The notes below the pieces were generated by a model that was not told where the DNA came from, did not search any database, and saw nothing but the letters and a program-made list of their open reading frames with translations. From contig JAAONU010000001.1 of the NCBI GenBank assembly GCA_012932295.1, positions 27,628,550-27,692,549 of the forward strand: a DNA stretch of 64,000 bases, in the 5' to 3' direction. This document shows positions 1 through 11,500 of this stretch, piece after piece. This DNA comes from Cyclina sinensis. Lineage: Eukaryota > Mollusca > Bivalvia > Venerida > Veneridae. Each line of letters opens with the position of its first letter. Position 1 is the first letter of the stretch. Made by a program: the position numbers and the translations under genes.

Positions 1-39
1 CTAAATCCCTCGAATACTTTAGGAGTTATGATCCTTACT

Positions 40-1085
40 AGCATTGAACAAGAGGGTCATTATGGGCTTATATCCCTCAACTGAGTACCACTATTTAAAA
101 CAGCATAGTCAATGAAGGCATCAAGGTAAGTTCACCCAATGTTTAAGTTGAAATCTACATGCAAAATTGTACATCTGGTACGAACTTCATGGACAAAGTT
201 CAGAAAGAGTAAATAGGTCAGCAGTACAAAATCAATGTCAGCCAACATAAAAGATGATACTCACATGCAAAATTTTTAATTTATTTCAAATTTCCTTACC
301 GTAGCTGCAAATACAAGAAAGTAGGTCAGTAGGTCAATGTCTCCTAAAGTTAAAATCTTGATGCACAATTATGATTCAAATTTCTATCCTGCAGCTGCAA
401 AAACAAGAAAGTAGGTCAGTAGTTTAATGTCACCTAAGATCAAAGATGACATCTGCAAGGTCAATGTCAGCTAAGATAAAGTTGAAAACTTAATGCAAAT
501 CCATAATAATAGTGCAAATTTTCATAAGTCATCTTCAAAAACATGAGAGTAGGTCAGTGGGTCAATGTGAGTTAAGGTAAAAATGTAATCCGCATGCAGC
601 ATTATGAATAGAGTTCAAATTTCCATACTATAGCTGTAAAAACAAAAAAGTAGGTCAGTAGGTAAATGTCAATGTCATCTAAGCTCAAAGATGAAACCTG
701 CTTGCACAATTATAAGTATAATTCAAATTTCCATCCTATGGCTGCAAAAACAAGAAAATATTTCAGTAGGTCAAGATCAATGTCAGCTAAGGTTAAGTTG
801 AAAACTACATGTAAAATCATAAAAATAGTTTAAATTTTCATAATTCAGCTTTAAAATCAAGAAAGTAGGTCAGTTGGTGAATGTTAATGTGAGCTAAGTA
901 TAGTTCATATTTCCATACTGTAGCTGCAAAACAAGAAAGTAGGTCAGTAGGTCAATGTCATCTAAGATCAAAGATGAAATCTGCCTGCACAATAATAAGT
1001 ATGATTCAAATTTCCATCCTGTAGCTGCAAAAGGAAGAAAATAGGTCAGTAGATCAAGGTCATGTTGGCTAAGGTTAACATTGAC
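40..1085. repeat. Degenerate tandem array, left part
   Basis: Opens with AACAAGAGGGTCATTATGGG at about 48, then repeats of about 90-110 bp around the phrase AAGTAGGTCAGTAGGTCAAT (for example near 321, 411, 549, 650, 865, 939, 1041). The same family resumes at 2528-2710 after an inserted element, and related copies lie at 17680-18070 and 26594-26880. Confidence 0.8.
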
Positions 1086-2527
1086 TAGATGGGTGTTCGG
1101 TGGAACACTTGTGTCGCCCTTGGGTACTCTGTTAGAATAACTAAACAGGTAAACAAGAGCCTGCTGGAAAAGACAGCATGCTAGTCAAAGTACAACACTA
1201 CCTGTTCACAGACAGCATGCTCCACTTTTCTCAGTGCTGAATAATTAATTATAAGCCAAGTTAAACAAGAGGCCCAAGTGAAAAAAATTTGACTGGGGCA
1301 GGGCAAGTACCTAGTCATACAAGATGAAAAAAAAATTTGGGTCAAGTAGTTATGTAATAAAAGAAATAAAAAAAATTTTGGGCCCCGATAGTGGGGTGTG
1401 TGTGTGTGTGGGTGATGGGAAGTGAAGTACCTATGTATTTAAAAAAAAAGAAAGAAACAAAAAAACACCCGGTGGGAGGGAGGGGAGGGGGAGTGGAGGG
1501 CAGAATGGTTTGGTGATTGGATGGGGAGTCAAGTACCTATGTATTAAAATTTAAAAAAAAATAAAAGGCCCCAGGGGGGGGGGGGGTGACTGGTTTGGGG
1601 GTGGGGGGGGATTTGAGGGTGGATGGGGAGTCAAGTACATTTAAAAAAAAAAAAAAAAAAAAAAAAAATCGGCCCTGTGGGGGGGGGGGGGGGGGGGTCA
1701 CCATGCAGAGGGGAGGGTGGGGGGGGGAGTACTTACCCATCTCATGTCAGTTAATATTTTATTTCTAGGCTTAAGAAGTTTTTTTCCTATATATAAGTAC
1801 AAGCAAAATCAAGTGACCCCTGGGGGTGGGGCTAACTGTGACCCCAGGGACATGGGTACCAACAATCTTTGCAGAGGCCTTGCTGGTGATCAAGTATTCA
1901 AAGTTTGAATGGAATATCCTTGACACTTTTTGAGACATGGACATAAAAAAAAAAGGTTAACAAAGAAATTTTAACTTGAAAAAGGGGCATAACATTGCAA
2001 ATTGAGGGTTATCTGCCCTTGAGAAATGCTGTTGTCTTAAGTGATACAATTGTAAGCATTACAACTGGAAAGTTTGATAAAGAAACATTAAGAAATGGCA
2101 TAGATATAGCCAAAGTTAAGTTTTCATGACAAAATCCAAGTACAAAAAGGGGCATTACTCTGTCAATTGTGACCTTGACCTACACATTTTGGCATCATCA
2201 TGACCCTGTTGTTGAAAGCAATATAATTTGAAAGTTTGATGTTGAAATGTTAAGAAATGGCAAAGTTATTCCCAACGTTAAGTTTTCATGACAAATCCAA
2301 GTATAAAAAGGGGCATAACTCTGTCAAATGTGACCTTGACCTAGAAATTTTGGCATCAACCCGACACTATTGTCATAAGCAATACAATTTGAAAGTTTGA
2401 TAAGATAATGTTTAGAAATGGCAAAGTTATAGCCAACGTTAAGTTTTCGTGACGGACCGACGGACCGCCGGACCGACGGACAAAGCGATCCCTATGTATC
2501 ACCATTTCTTCGAAAGGGCGACACAAA
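1086..2527. mobile_element. Helentron/HINE-like element with asymmetric 13-bp inverted ends
   Basis: The motif TTGTGTCGCCCTT at 1109-1121 recurs inverted as AAGGGCGACACAA at 2514-2526. It is subterminal on the left, behind the stem-loop GTGTTC-GGTG-GAACAC at 1093-1108, and terminal on the right. Internally there are G-rich units of about 105 bp, then units of about 143 bp (AAAAAGGGGCATTACTCTG), then a GACGGACCG tract at 2451-2482. The flanking host repeat continues across the insertion with no target duplication visible. Confidence 0.72.
1384..1735 (+). repeat. Poly-G/poly-A tandem units
   Basis: Units of roughly 105 bp marked by GGGGAGTCAAGTACCTATGT, each with a poly-A run and a G-rich part. 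G runs reach 13 bases at 1574-1586 and 19 bases at 1679-1697. The G-rich strand is the plus strand. Confidence 0.85.
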
Positions 2528-3849
2528 AACTACATGCAAAATAACAAGTATAGTTCAAATATCCATATTGTAGCTGCAAAAACAAAGGAATAGGTCAATT
2601 GGTCCAATTAAATGTCAGCTATTGCTTTTGAAATTTGCCTGCAAAGTTATAAGTATAGTTTGAATTTCCATACTGTAGTTGCAAAAACAAAGAAGTAGGT
2701 CAACTGGTCAAGGTTAAAAATACTGTTCTTCCATATAAGTCTATATCAACTGACCTCCCCACCCTCATGTGGGGGTCAATTTTGACCATAGGGAGATAAT
2801 TTGAATAATCTTTGTAATGGAACCAAAGATTTAAGTTCTACAGTCTATGATTTCTGACAAGAAGAATTTCAAAAATTTGTATTCAAAATAAATAAGACCC
2901 CTGGGGTGGAACCAATTTTATTAACCCCAGGTACATTTGTTCAAACCTGGTAGATGTATACTAAACAATGCTACTGACAAAATATATATTCTCCAGGGCA
3001 TACAGTTTCAGACAGAATGAGTTTCAAGTTTTCCCTATATAACATTATTTAAAACAATTGACACACCCCTCCACCAAAGGCAGAGCAGATTTTGACTCAA
3101 GGAAAAAAATATAAACATTCATGCAAAAGTAAGCTATACAGTGCTACATACCAAGGACTAGGGCCTATGGGTTTTTACAAAAAGATACTCAAAGATTTTT
3201 CATTTTTCACAAACAAGACCACTGGGGTGGTGTAAATATTCACCCCAGGGATATAGTTTCAATTATCGTGGTAGGGGGTTTCCAGGTGACACTCCATGCA
3301 AAATATCTAAGCCCTATGTCTTGTGGTTCCAATCCCTTTCATAAGTTTAAAAATATGCTAATAAAGGGAAGTAACTCAAAAATGGGGGCAGCTAGAGTTA
3401 TTGTTCCTGAACACTTTCAACCATTCCCGTCTATCTATATGCCCAATATTAACTAAATATCTTTTATAGTTTTAGAGTTATGCCCTGGACAAGCAAAATG
3501 TACCAAGGGGCAATAATGAGACTAGTCAAAATAAGTTAAGGTTCTTGTGCATCACACTTACTCTCAATGTCCTCTATCATCTTATGAAGTTATAAGTAAA
3601 TCTGAAATACACTTCAGACAAAATCAGACAAGCATTAAAAAATGAAATGAAGGGAGATACAAAATGGGGCAATGCAGAGTTACAATTATTCAAAACAGCA
3701 CTTCATGTATACACTCTATCAATATCTATCAACTAAATCCCATTAATTATTTTAGAGTTATGCCCTGGACAAACATTATCACAAAATTAACAAGAGGACC
3801 ATGATGGCCCTATATCGCTCACCTGAATATGACTGCTTTTAACAAAGTT

Positions 3850-5285
3850 GCTATGGACCTGGTTAATTGACCCCAGATGACCCATATTCAAACTTGGCCT
3901 AGAAATTATTGAAACAATCTTTCTGACAAATTTCAAGGTTATTTGAACTGAAAGCGTAGCCTCTAGAGTGTTAAGGTTTTTCCATATTTGGGCTCTGTGA
4001 CCTAGTTTTTGACCCCAGATGATCCATATCCAAACCTGAGCTAGAAACCATCAAAACAACCTTTCTGACAAATTTCCAGGACATTTGGACTGAAAATGTA
4101 GCCTCTAGAGTGTTTACAAAGTTTTTCGATATTTAGGCTCTGTGACCTAGTTTTTTAATCCAGATGACCCATATTCAAAGTTGAGCTGGAAATCATAGAA
4201 GCAACTTTTCTGACAAATTTTCAGGTTATTTGGAATTAAAATCTTAACTCTAGATTGTTAACAAGGTTTTTCCATATTTGGTCTCTGTGACCTAGTTTTT
4301 GACCAAAGATTACCCATATTAGTACTTGAGCTAGAAATCATCAAAACAACCTGTCTGACAAATTTCCAGGATATTTGGACTGAAAATGTAACCTCTGGAG
4401 TGTTCAAATGGTTTTTACATTTTAGGGCTCTGTGACCTTGTTTTTGATCCCAGATGACCCATATCCTAATCTGGGCTAGAAAACATTGAAACAACCTTTC
4501 TGACAAATTTCAAGGACATTTGGACTGAAAATGTAACCTCTAGAGCATTAACAAGGATTTTCTACTTTTTGGCCCTGTGTCATAGTTTTTGACCCCACAT
4601 AACCCATATTCAAAACTGAGCTAGAAATCATTAAAACAATCTTTCTGACAAATTTCAAGGTTATTTGAACTGAAAATGTTAACTCAATGCGTGTTAACAC
4701 CCTTTTTCCATATTTGGGGTCTGTGACTTAGTTTTTGACCCCAGATGACCTTTGTTCGAATCTGAGCTAGAAATCATTAAAACATTTTTTCTAACAAATT
4801 TCGAGAATATTTGGACTGAAAAGTAGCTTCTAGAGTGTTAACAAGTTTTTTTTTCTATTTTTGGGCTCTGTGACCTAGTTTTTGATTTCAGATGACACAT
4901 ATTCAAATTTAACCTAGAAATCATTGAAACAACCTTTCTGACAAATTTCCAGGATATTTGGACTGAAAATGTTACCTCTAGAGTGTTAACAAGGTTTTTC
5001 CATATTTGGGCTCTGTGACATAGTTTTTGACCCTAGATGACCCAATTTTGAACTTGAGCTAAAAATCATCAAAACAACCTTTTTGACTAATTTCCAGGAT
5101 ATTTGGACTGAAAATGTAACCTCTAGAGTGTTAACAAGGTTTTTCTATTTTTGGGCTCTGTGATCTAGTTTTTGAACCCAGATGACACATATTCGAACTT
5201 GAGCTAGAAATCATAGAAACAACCTGTCTGACAAATTTCCAGATTATTTGGACTGAAAATGTTACTTCTCCTTCTACAAGAAGAT
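3850..5285. repeat. 145-bp tandem array (about 9-10 units)
   Basis: The phrase CTCTGTGACCTAG recurs at 3993, 4138, 4283, 4427, about 4572, 4718, 4864, 5009 and 5154, a spacing of 144-147 bp. Units are diverged from each other by point changes. Each contains GACAAATTTCCAGGATATTT and CTCTAGAGTGTTAACAAGG. Confidence 0.9.
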
Positions 5286-5289
5286 TTTC

Positions 5290-6970
5290 AAAGTTTTCAC
5301 TATATAAGCCTATGTAAAACCAATGACCCCGGGTTGGGGCCAAATTTGACCCCAGGGGTATAATTGGAACAAACTTGGTAGAGGTCCACTAGACAATGCT
5401 ACATACCAAATCTTAAGGCTCAGGGCCTTGTGGTTTCAGACAAGAAGATTTTTTAAGATTTTCCTATATAAGCCTATGTAAAACCAATGACCCCAGGGTG
5501 GGGCAAAATTTGACCCCAGAGGTATAATTTGAACAAACTTGGTAGAAGTCCACTAGACAATGCTACATACCAAATATCTAAGCTCTATTCCTTACGGTTT
5601 CTGACAAGAAGATTTTTAAAGTTTTTCCTATATAACTCTATGTAAAACAAGTTACCCCTGGGGCGGGGCCATTTTTGACCCAGAGGCCATGATTTGAACA
5701 AACTTGGTAGAGGTCCACTAGATGATGCTTTATACCAAATATCTTAGCTCTATGCCTTACGGTTTCTGACAAGAAGATTTTTAAATTTTTTCCTATATAA
5801 CTCTATGTAAAACAAGTTACCCCTGGGGCGGGGCCATTTTTGACCCAGAGGCCATGATTTGAACAAACTTGGTACAGGTCCATTAGATGATGCTTTATAC
5901 CAAATATCTAAGCTCTATGCCTTACAGTTTCTGACAAGAAGATTTTTAAAGTTTTTCCTATATAACTCTATGTAAAACAAGTTACCCCTGGGGCGGGGCC
6001 ATTTTTGACCCAGAGGCCATGATTTGAACAAACTTGGTAGAGGTCCATTAGATGATGCTTTATACCAAATATCTAAGCTCTATGCCTTACAGTTTCTGAC
6101 AAGAAGATTTTTAAAGTTTTTCCTATATAACTCTATGTAAAACAAGTTACCCCTGGGGCGGGGCCATTTTTGACCCAGAGGCCATGATTTGAACAAACTT
6201 GGTAGAGGTCCACTAGATGATGCTTTATACCAAATATCTTAGCTCTATGCCTTACGGTTTCTGACAAGAAGATTTTTAAAGTTTTTCCTATATAACTCTA
6301 TGTAAAACAAGTTACCCCTGGGGCGGGGCCATTTTTGACCCAGAGGCCATGATTTGAACAAACTTGGTAGAGGTCCATTAGATGATGCTTTATACCAAAT
6401 ATCTAAGCTCTATGCCTTACAGTTTCTGACAAGAAGATTTTTAAAGTTTTTCCTATATAACTCTATGTAAAACAAGTTACCCCTGGGGCGGGGCCATTTT
6501 TGACCCAGAGGCCATGATTTGAACAAACTTGGTAGAGGTCCATTAGATGATGCTTTATACCAAATATCTAAGCTCTATGCCTTACAGTTTCTGACAAGAA
6601 GATTTTTAAAGTTTTTCCTATATAACTCTATGTAAAACAAGTTATCCCTGGGGCGGGGCCATTTTTGACCCAGAGGCCATGATTTGAACAAACTTGGTAG
6701 AGGTCAACTAGATGATGCTTTATACCAAATATCTTAGCTCTATGCCTTACGGTTTCTGACAAGAAGATTTTTAAAGTTTTTCCTATATAACTCTATGTAA
6801 AACAAGTTACCCCTGGGGCGGGGCCATTTTTGACCCCAGGATCATGATTTGAACAAACTTGGTAGAGATCCACTAGATGATGCTTTATACCAAATATCAA
6901 AGCTCCAGGCATTGTGGTTTCTGACAAGAAGATTTTTAAAGATCCAACTTGTAAAATCTGTTTTTAGCTC
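5290..6970. repeat. 165-bp tandem array, eight near-identical central units
   Basis: GTTACCCCTGGGGCGGGGCC starts at 5651, 5816, 5981, 6146, 6311, 6476, 6641 (one change) and 6806, exactly 165 bp apart. Central units differ at only a few sites, while outer units near 5320, 5485 and after 6830 are more diverged. Higher-order alternation is visible (TTAGCTCTATGCCTTACGG versus TAAGCTCTATGCCTTACAG), suggesting recent amplification of multimers. Confidence 0.95.
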
Positions 6971-7106
6971 CTGTGACCCAGAAATGCAATGAACCGGAAC
7001 CATTTGAACAAACTTGGTAGAGCTTCATGCAAGGAACATTCTAGGCAAGTTTCATTAAATTTTGCCCAGTGGTTTCAGAGGAGATGTCGTTTGAATGAAT
7101 TGTGGA

Positions 7107-7146
7107 CGACGGACGGACGGACGGACGGACGGACGGACGGACGGAC
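7107..7146 (+). repeat. (GGAC)n microsatellite
   Basis: About ten GGAC repeats close to the right terminus of the element at 3789-7199. The position matches the (ACGG)n tract described for pearl-type elements of bivalves. Confidence 0.95.
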
Positions 7147-7569
7147 GCCGGACAATCAAGGATCCTAAAAGCTCACATGAGCATGCTCAGGTGAGCTAAC
7201 AAAAACTTATAAAGGGAAATAACTCAAAAAATGGGGCAGTTTGAGTTATGGTTCTTGAACACTGCACTTCCTTGCCACTCCTCTCTATCAATGTGCTAAA
7301 TATCAACTAAATGCCTTTCATGGTTTAAGAGATAATTATGCTCATGACAAGCAAACTGTACTAAGGGGAGATAACAAGAAATCTAGAAATTTAGATAAGA
7401 TGAGTTAAGGTTTTTGAGCACTGCACCTACTCTCAATGTTCTCTATCATCTTATGAAGTTTTAAGTAAATCCCTTCATTGGTGTCTGAGTTAACCTCTGG
7501 ACAAAACGAGACAGATGGATAGACGGACAAGTTGCCAACTTTATGCTCTCCTTTTGGGGAGCATAAAAA

Positions 7570-8436
7570 ACATCAGTTTTTACAACTAAACAAATGACAT
7601 CAGAAACTCTGTCAACAAAACCCTGGATTTGCTCTCTCTATTTTGGATTTCAGGTTAATCTGTCAGAACTGCAAAGTCTTTCAAGAAATGAAATTCATTA
7701 TCTGGGATTCTTCATCCACTTCTTCATCCTTCAAATTACTGAATTATGTTTTACAGTTAACTTAGTCTCACTTATAATTTTCAAGACATTCAACTCATCT
7801 GGGATTCTTCATGCATTTTTTTTTATTGTTTTATTAAGTATTTGATTTTCTACTTCATACTTTATTTTATTGTTCTAAGTATCTGATTTTCTAAAACATC
7901 TAAATTTACAAGGTTTCAACCAAACTTCGTTTATCTTAAAATTAAGACTTGATCAATAAACAGATGGCAGTAAATGTAACAATAAATACACATTAAACTG
8001 TTTTTCTGACTGTCCAGCAGACAGATCTGAATACAAAAATTTCTCAAACATAACAACAAAAGCTGTCATTTCTAAGACACTAATATGGAGTGTCTTCACT
8101 AGAACGAAACAAATTGGTAGCCATAAAAAATTTTGGCAAATCAATTATTCAAATCAAGCTGATCAACTGTTTTGACTGCTATGACTCAACAAACTGCTAC
8201 AGCTACTAACCATTCTTTAAAAACTATTAGTTGGTAATATTATTAGCAAAACCTTTGTCATTCCTATCTTAATCAATAATCCAAAGCTCTTGTTCTAACT
8301 AATTTTTCAGCTATGTAACATAACCACATTCTAGAACTAGTTTTAATTTCAAAATATAACAAACAATGACACTGGAGAATTCTAGATTGACTTCTAAAAG
8401 ATCATATTTTCCATACATTTACACCCGGCAAGCAAG
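7570..8436 (-). other. Presumed SGSM3 3' UTR and flank
   Basis: About 870 bp of AT-rich, apparently single-copy sequence between the SGSM3 stop and the repeat mass below 7570. Read on the minus strand, AATAAA at 7861-7866 is a candidate polyadenylation signal, about 570 bp after the stop; others are possible. No further coding match was seen. Confidence 0.35.
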
Positions 8437-8569
8437 CTACATTTCCCAAGAAAACAGATGGTGTGTTATGAGGATATCCTTGACTGACTCTGTTATAGCC
8501 TTTGCTGGATTTTTCTTTTTTGCTAGTTCATATTTATAATCTAAGTTGAAACCATACTCAGATAATAAT
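8437..8569 (-). CDS. SGSM3: SGSM3 coding exon 20 (C-terminus and stop)
   Basis: Residues 759-802 and the TAG stop at 8437-8439. [20 protein letters not shown] leads to [15 protein letters not shown], matching the vertebrate ending DMLVKHHLFSWDVDG. Acceptor GTTTCAG at 8570. Only about 30 bp upstream (plus-strand 8598) a pearl-like repeat begins, close to the branch-point zone of this intron. Confidence 0.93.
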
Positions 8570-11500
8570 CTGAAACAGAAAGTACACAACATCAAATAAC
8601 AAGAGGGCTATGATGGCCCCAAAGCACTCACCTCAGTACAACTGCTAAGAATAAACAGAAAGAACTAAACAAGGGGCAATATTTGAACAATATTGGTACA
8701 GGTCCACTGGGCAATAGCTCACATCAAATTTCAGAAATCTCAGCCGTATTTCAAAGATTTTTTTTAAATTTCTATGTACAACGTGACCCATCAGCCAGGG
8801 ACCTATTTTCACTCAAGCGATTTAATTTGAACAAACTTGAAACAGTACCACTAGATAATGTAACACACTAGATTTCAGAAGTCTCAGCTTTGCAGTTTCT
8901 GATAAGAAGATTTTTTAGGAGTTTATATAAGTCTGTAAATCAGCTGATCCCCAGGCAGAGCCACAAGTGGTGCAAGGGACTTAGTTTGAACAATCCTAGC
9001 AGAGGTACAATAGACAATGCATTGCACAAAATTTAAGAACTCAAGAACATTCTTTAGAGATTTTCCTCTATATTCTTATGTAAAACTTGTTTCTATGTAA
9101 AACATGTTACTCCTTGGATGGGGTCCATAGTAATACCTGGGATATAATTTGAACAAACTTGATAGATGTCCGCTAGATAATGCTACATACAAAATTACTG
9201 AAGTCTCAGTTTTGCAGTTTCTCACAAGAAGATTTTCAAAGAGTCTCCCTATATGTCAGTATTAAACATCTGACCTCTTTGTGGTTTTATGAAGAAGATT
9301 TTCAACGTTTTCCCTTTATATGCCTATATTAAATCAAGTCACCCCATGTGTTATAATTTGAACAGTCTTTGTAGATGTCCTCTACGTGAATCTATAAGTC
9401 CAATATCAAACCTCAAGGCCTAGTAGTTTACAAGAAGATTTTTGAAGTTTTCTCTTTAAAGCCTTTGTAAAATCATGCTGAAGCTAGGGTGGGGCGAATT
9501 TTGAGCCTGGAGCCATGATTTGTAAAAAGATTTGAAGATGATTTCTACAAGTTCATTAGATGATGCTACATACCAAAAATCTAAGCTCTAGGCCTTGTGG
9601 TTTTGGCAAAGAAGATTTTAAAGTTTTCACTTTTAAAATCATTCTATTTTTAGCTCCTGAGGCCAAGATCTGCAATGGACTGAATCCATTTGAACAACTT
9701 TGATAGAGCTTCATACAAGGAAGATTCCAGGCAAGTTTCATCAAATTTGGCCAGGTGATTTCAGAGGAGATGTCCTCTGAAGTAATTGTGGATGCAGACG
9801 AGGGACAGCCAGTAATCCTAGAAGTTCACATGCACTATGTTCTCAGGTGAGCTAAAAAGTTGATGGCACAGGATGCACTACACACTATTCACAATGCACA
9901 CAGGATGATCACAAAAGCTAACCTTACACATATGTTCAGGTGAGCTAAAAATGTAAATAATGATACAATCAATTTACGAAAACAAAAAAGTAAAAGGCAC
10001 AATACCAGATAATACAACACAAAAAATGTGTACATAGTGATGGGTTTATTATGATACCAAAACACCAATATGAATATTCAGTTTTGTTAGACTATCAAAG
10101 GAACAAAAGGGCCCTGATGGCCCTGCATCCCTCACCTAAGTACTTTTGCTGTGGATCTGCTGTTAAGTAAACATCAAATGCAAAATTAAAGTTTCTGAAT
10201 TGAACTTCTTCAAAGATCAGACTTTTTATACAACCTTTTTTTACAAATAGAACCCTCCCCGCTTCCCCAATGGGTGGTGCCAATTTTGAACCCAGGGACT
10301 TAATCTGAACAACCTTGCTAGAGGTCAACTGCATTAAAGTATAGTCAATTTTGATCCTATGGAAAAATTTTAAAAACTTTTTTAGAGATTCACTACAGGA
10401 TGCGCCTAGTGGTTGTAGGCAAGAAGATTTTCAAAGTGCAATTTTTAAAAATATAAAGAACATTTCTATAATGTTTAGGGGAAAATGGTTTTGGAAGAAA
10501 TGTCATTTGAAGTAAAATGTTGATGATGCAAGAATGAAGATGGACACAGGGTAATCCCAATAGCTCACCTTGAGAACGTTATGCTCAGGTGAGCTAAAAA
10601 TTTTGATGACAACCCACCTACAACAATAGCTAATTCATGCTCAGGTAAGCTAAAAATCTAAGAAGGGTTTAGGCTACAATATAATGAAGAAAGCAACCCC
10701 ACACAAAGCAACACTCACTAATACTACCTGGGTACATGGCACTGGAAGATAGTTATAGTTAACAACAGCCATTCACATCCTTACCTTAGTATCTGAAAAA
10801 ATTCTTTAAAATCCAATTACTAATATCACTATAACTGTATTGTGAACATTTATACATTCTACAACCATAAGATTGGCTTTGAAACTAAGGTCCAATATGC
10901 AAGTCTCATACCTGAGTTCACACTTGATCTGGACCCAGCCAGGACTCCTCATGTATGACCATGGATGGTACCACTTCTCTACCACATCAGTACATGAACA
11001 TAATGTCTCTAACCATAGGTGTAATACTTGTTCACTGAAATACATGTACAGTGATAAAAACATAACACCCTAAAATACAGCATGTACAGTGATAAATACA
11101 CACCCTAAAATAGGTGTACACTGACAAACAGATACCCTAAATTACAACATGAACTGTGATGAATACATACCCTTCATAACAACATGTACAGTGGTAACAA
11201 GAACGGTCACTGAAAGATGATAATGATTCTAAACTGGTGCTTTGACCTTTGCGCTTACAACTAGATGAAGACAAATTGTATAGCCTTCAAAAGAAGTGTT
11301 TTTTTCGGACATGTTGACCATAAGTTCAAGGTCATTAAGGGGTCAAGGTAAAAAAAAATGTGACCAGTTGAAGATAACTTGTAGACCTATCAAAAGAAGC
11401 CTTTTTTTGTTGACAATTTGACACAAAATTAAGGTCAAAAAATTTATGTCGCATGGAAGATTTCTCCTAAAAGATTGTTTGTAAACATGAACTAAATCTG

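Larger units (their letters stand above)
3789..7199. mobile_element. Pearl/HINE-like element carrying two tandem arrays
   Basis: Left end AACAAGAGGACCATGATGGC is a palindromic hairpin followed by GCTCACCTGA. The right end terminates in TCAGGTGAGCTAA at 7187-7199, the inverse of that motif, and is preceded by a (GGAC)n microsatellite at about 7107-7146. The centre consists of the 145-bp and 165-bp arrays listed separately. No intact coding sequence. Related elements: 8598-9855, 10102-10597, 26594-27511, 28598-31291, 33273-34970. Confidence 0.75.
3290..7570. repeat. Older repeat element split by an insertion
   Basis: Flanks at 3290-3788 and 7200-7570 share phrases such as AAGGGAAATAACTCAAAAAA and AGAGTTATGCCCTGGACAA. 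The right end closes with the hairpin TATGCTCTCC-TTTT-GGGGAGCATA near 7540-7566. The element at 3789-7199 is inserted inside it. Confidence 0.65.

Noticed and set aside
1537..1908. Glycine- or proline-rich open frames
   Set aside because: Translations of poly-G, poly-C and poly-A tracts in a tandem repeat.
4258..5343. Minus-strand open frames with similar translated ends
   Set aside because: They repeat because the underlying 145-bp units repeat; no conserved frame across units.
5651..6970. Regular repeats resembling a CRISPR array
   Set aside because: Units are contiguous 165-bp tandem copies with no unique spacers, in a eukaryotic intergenic repeat.
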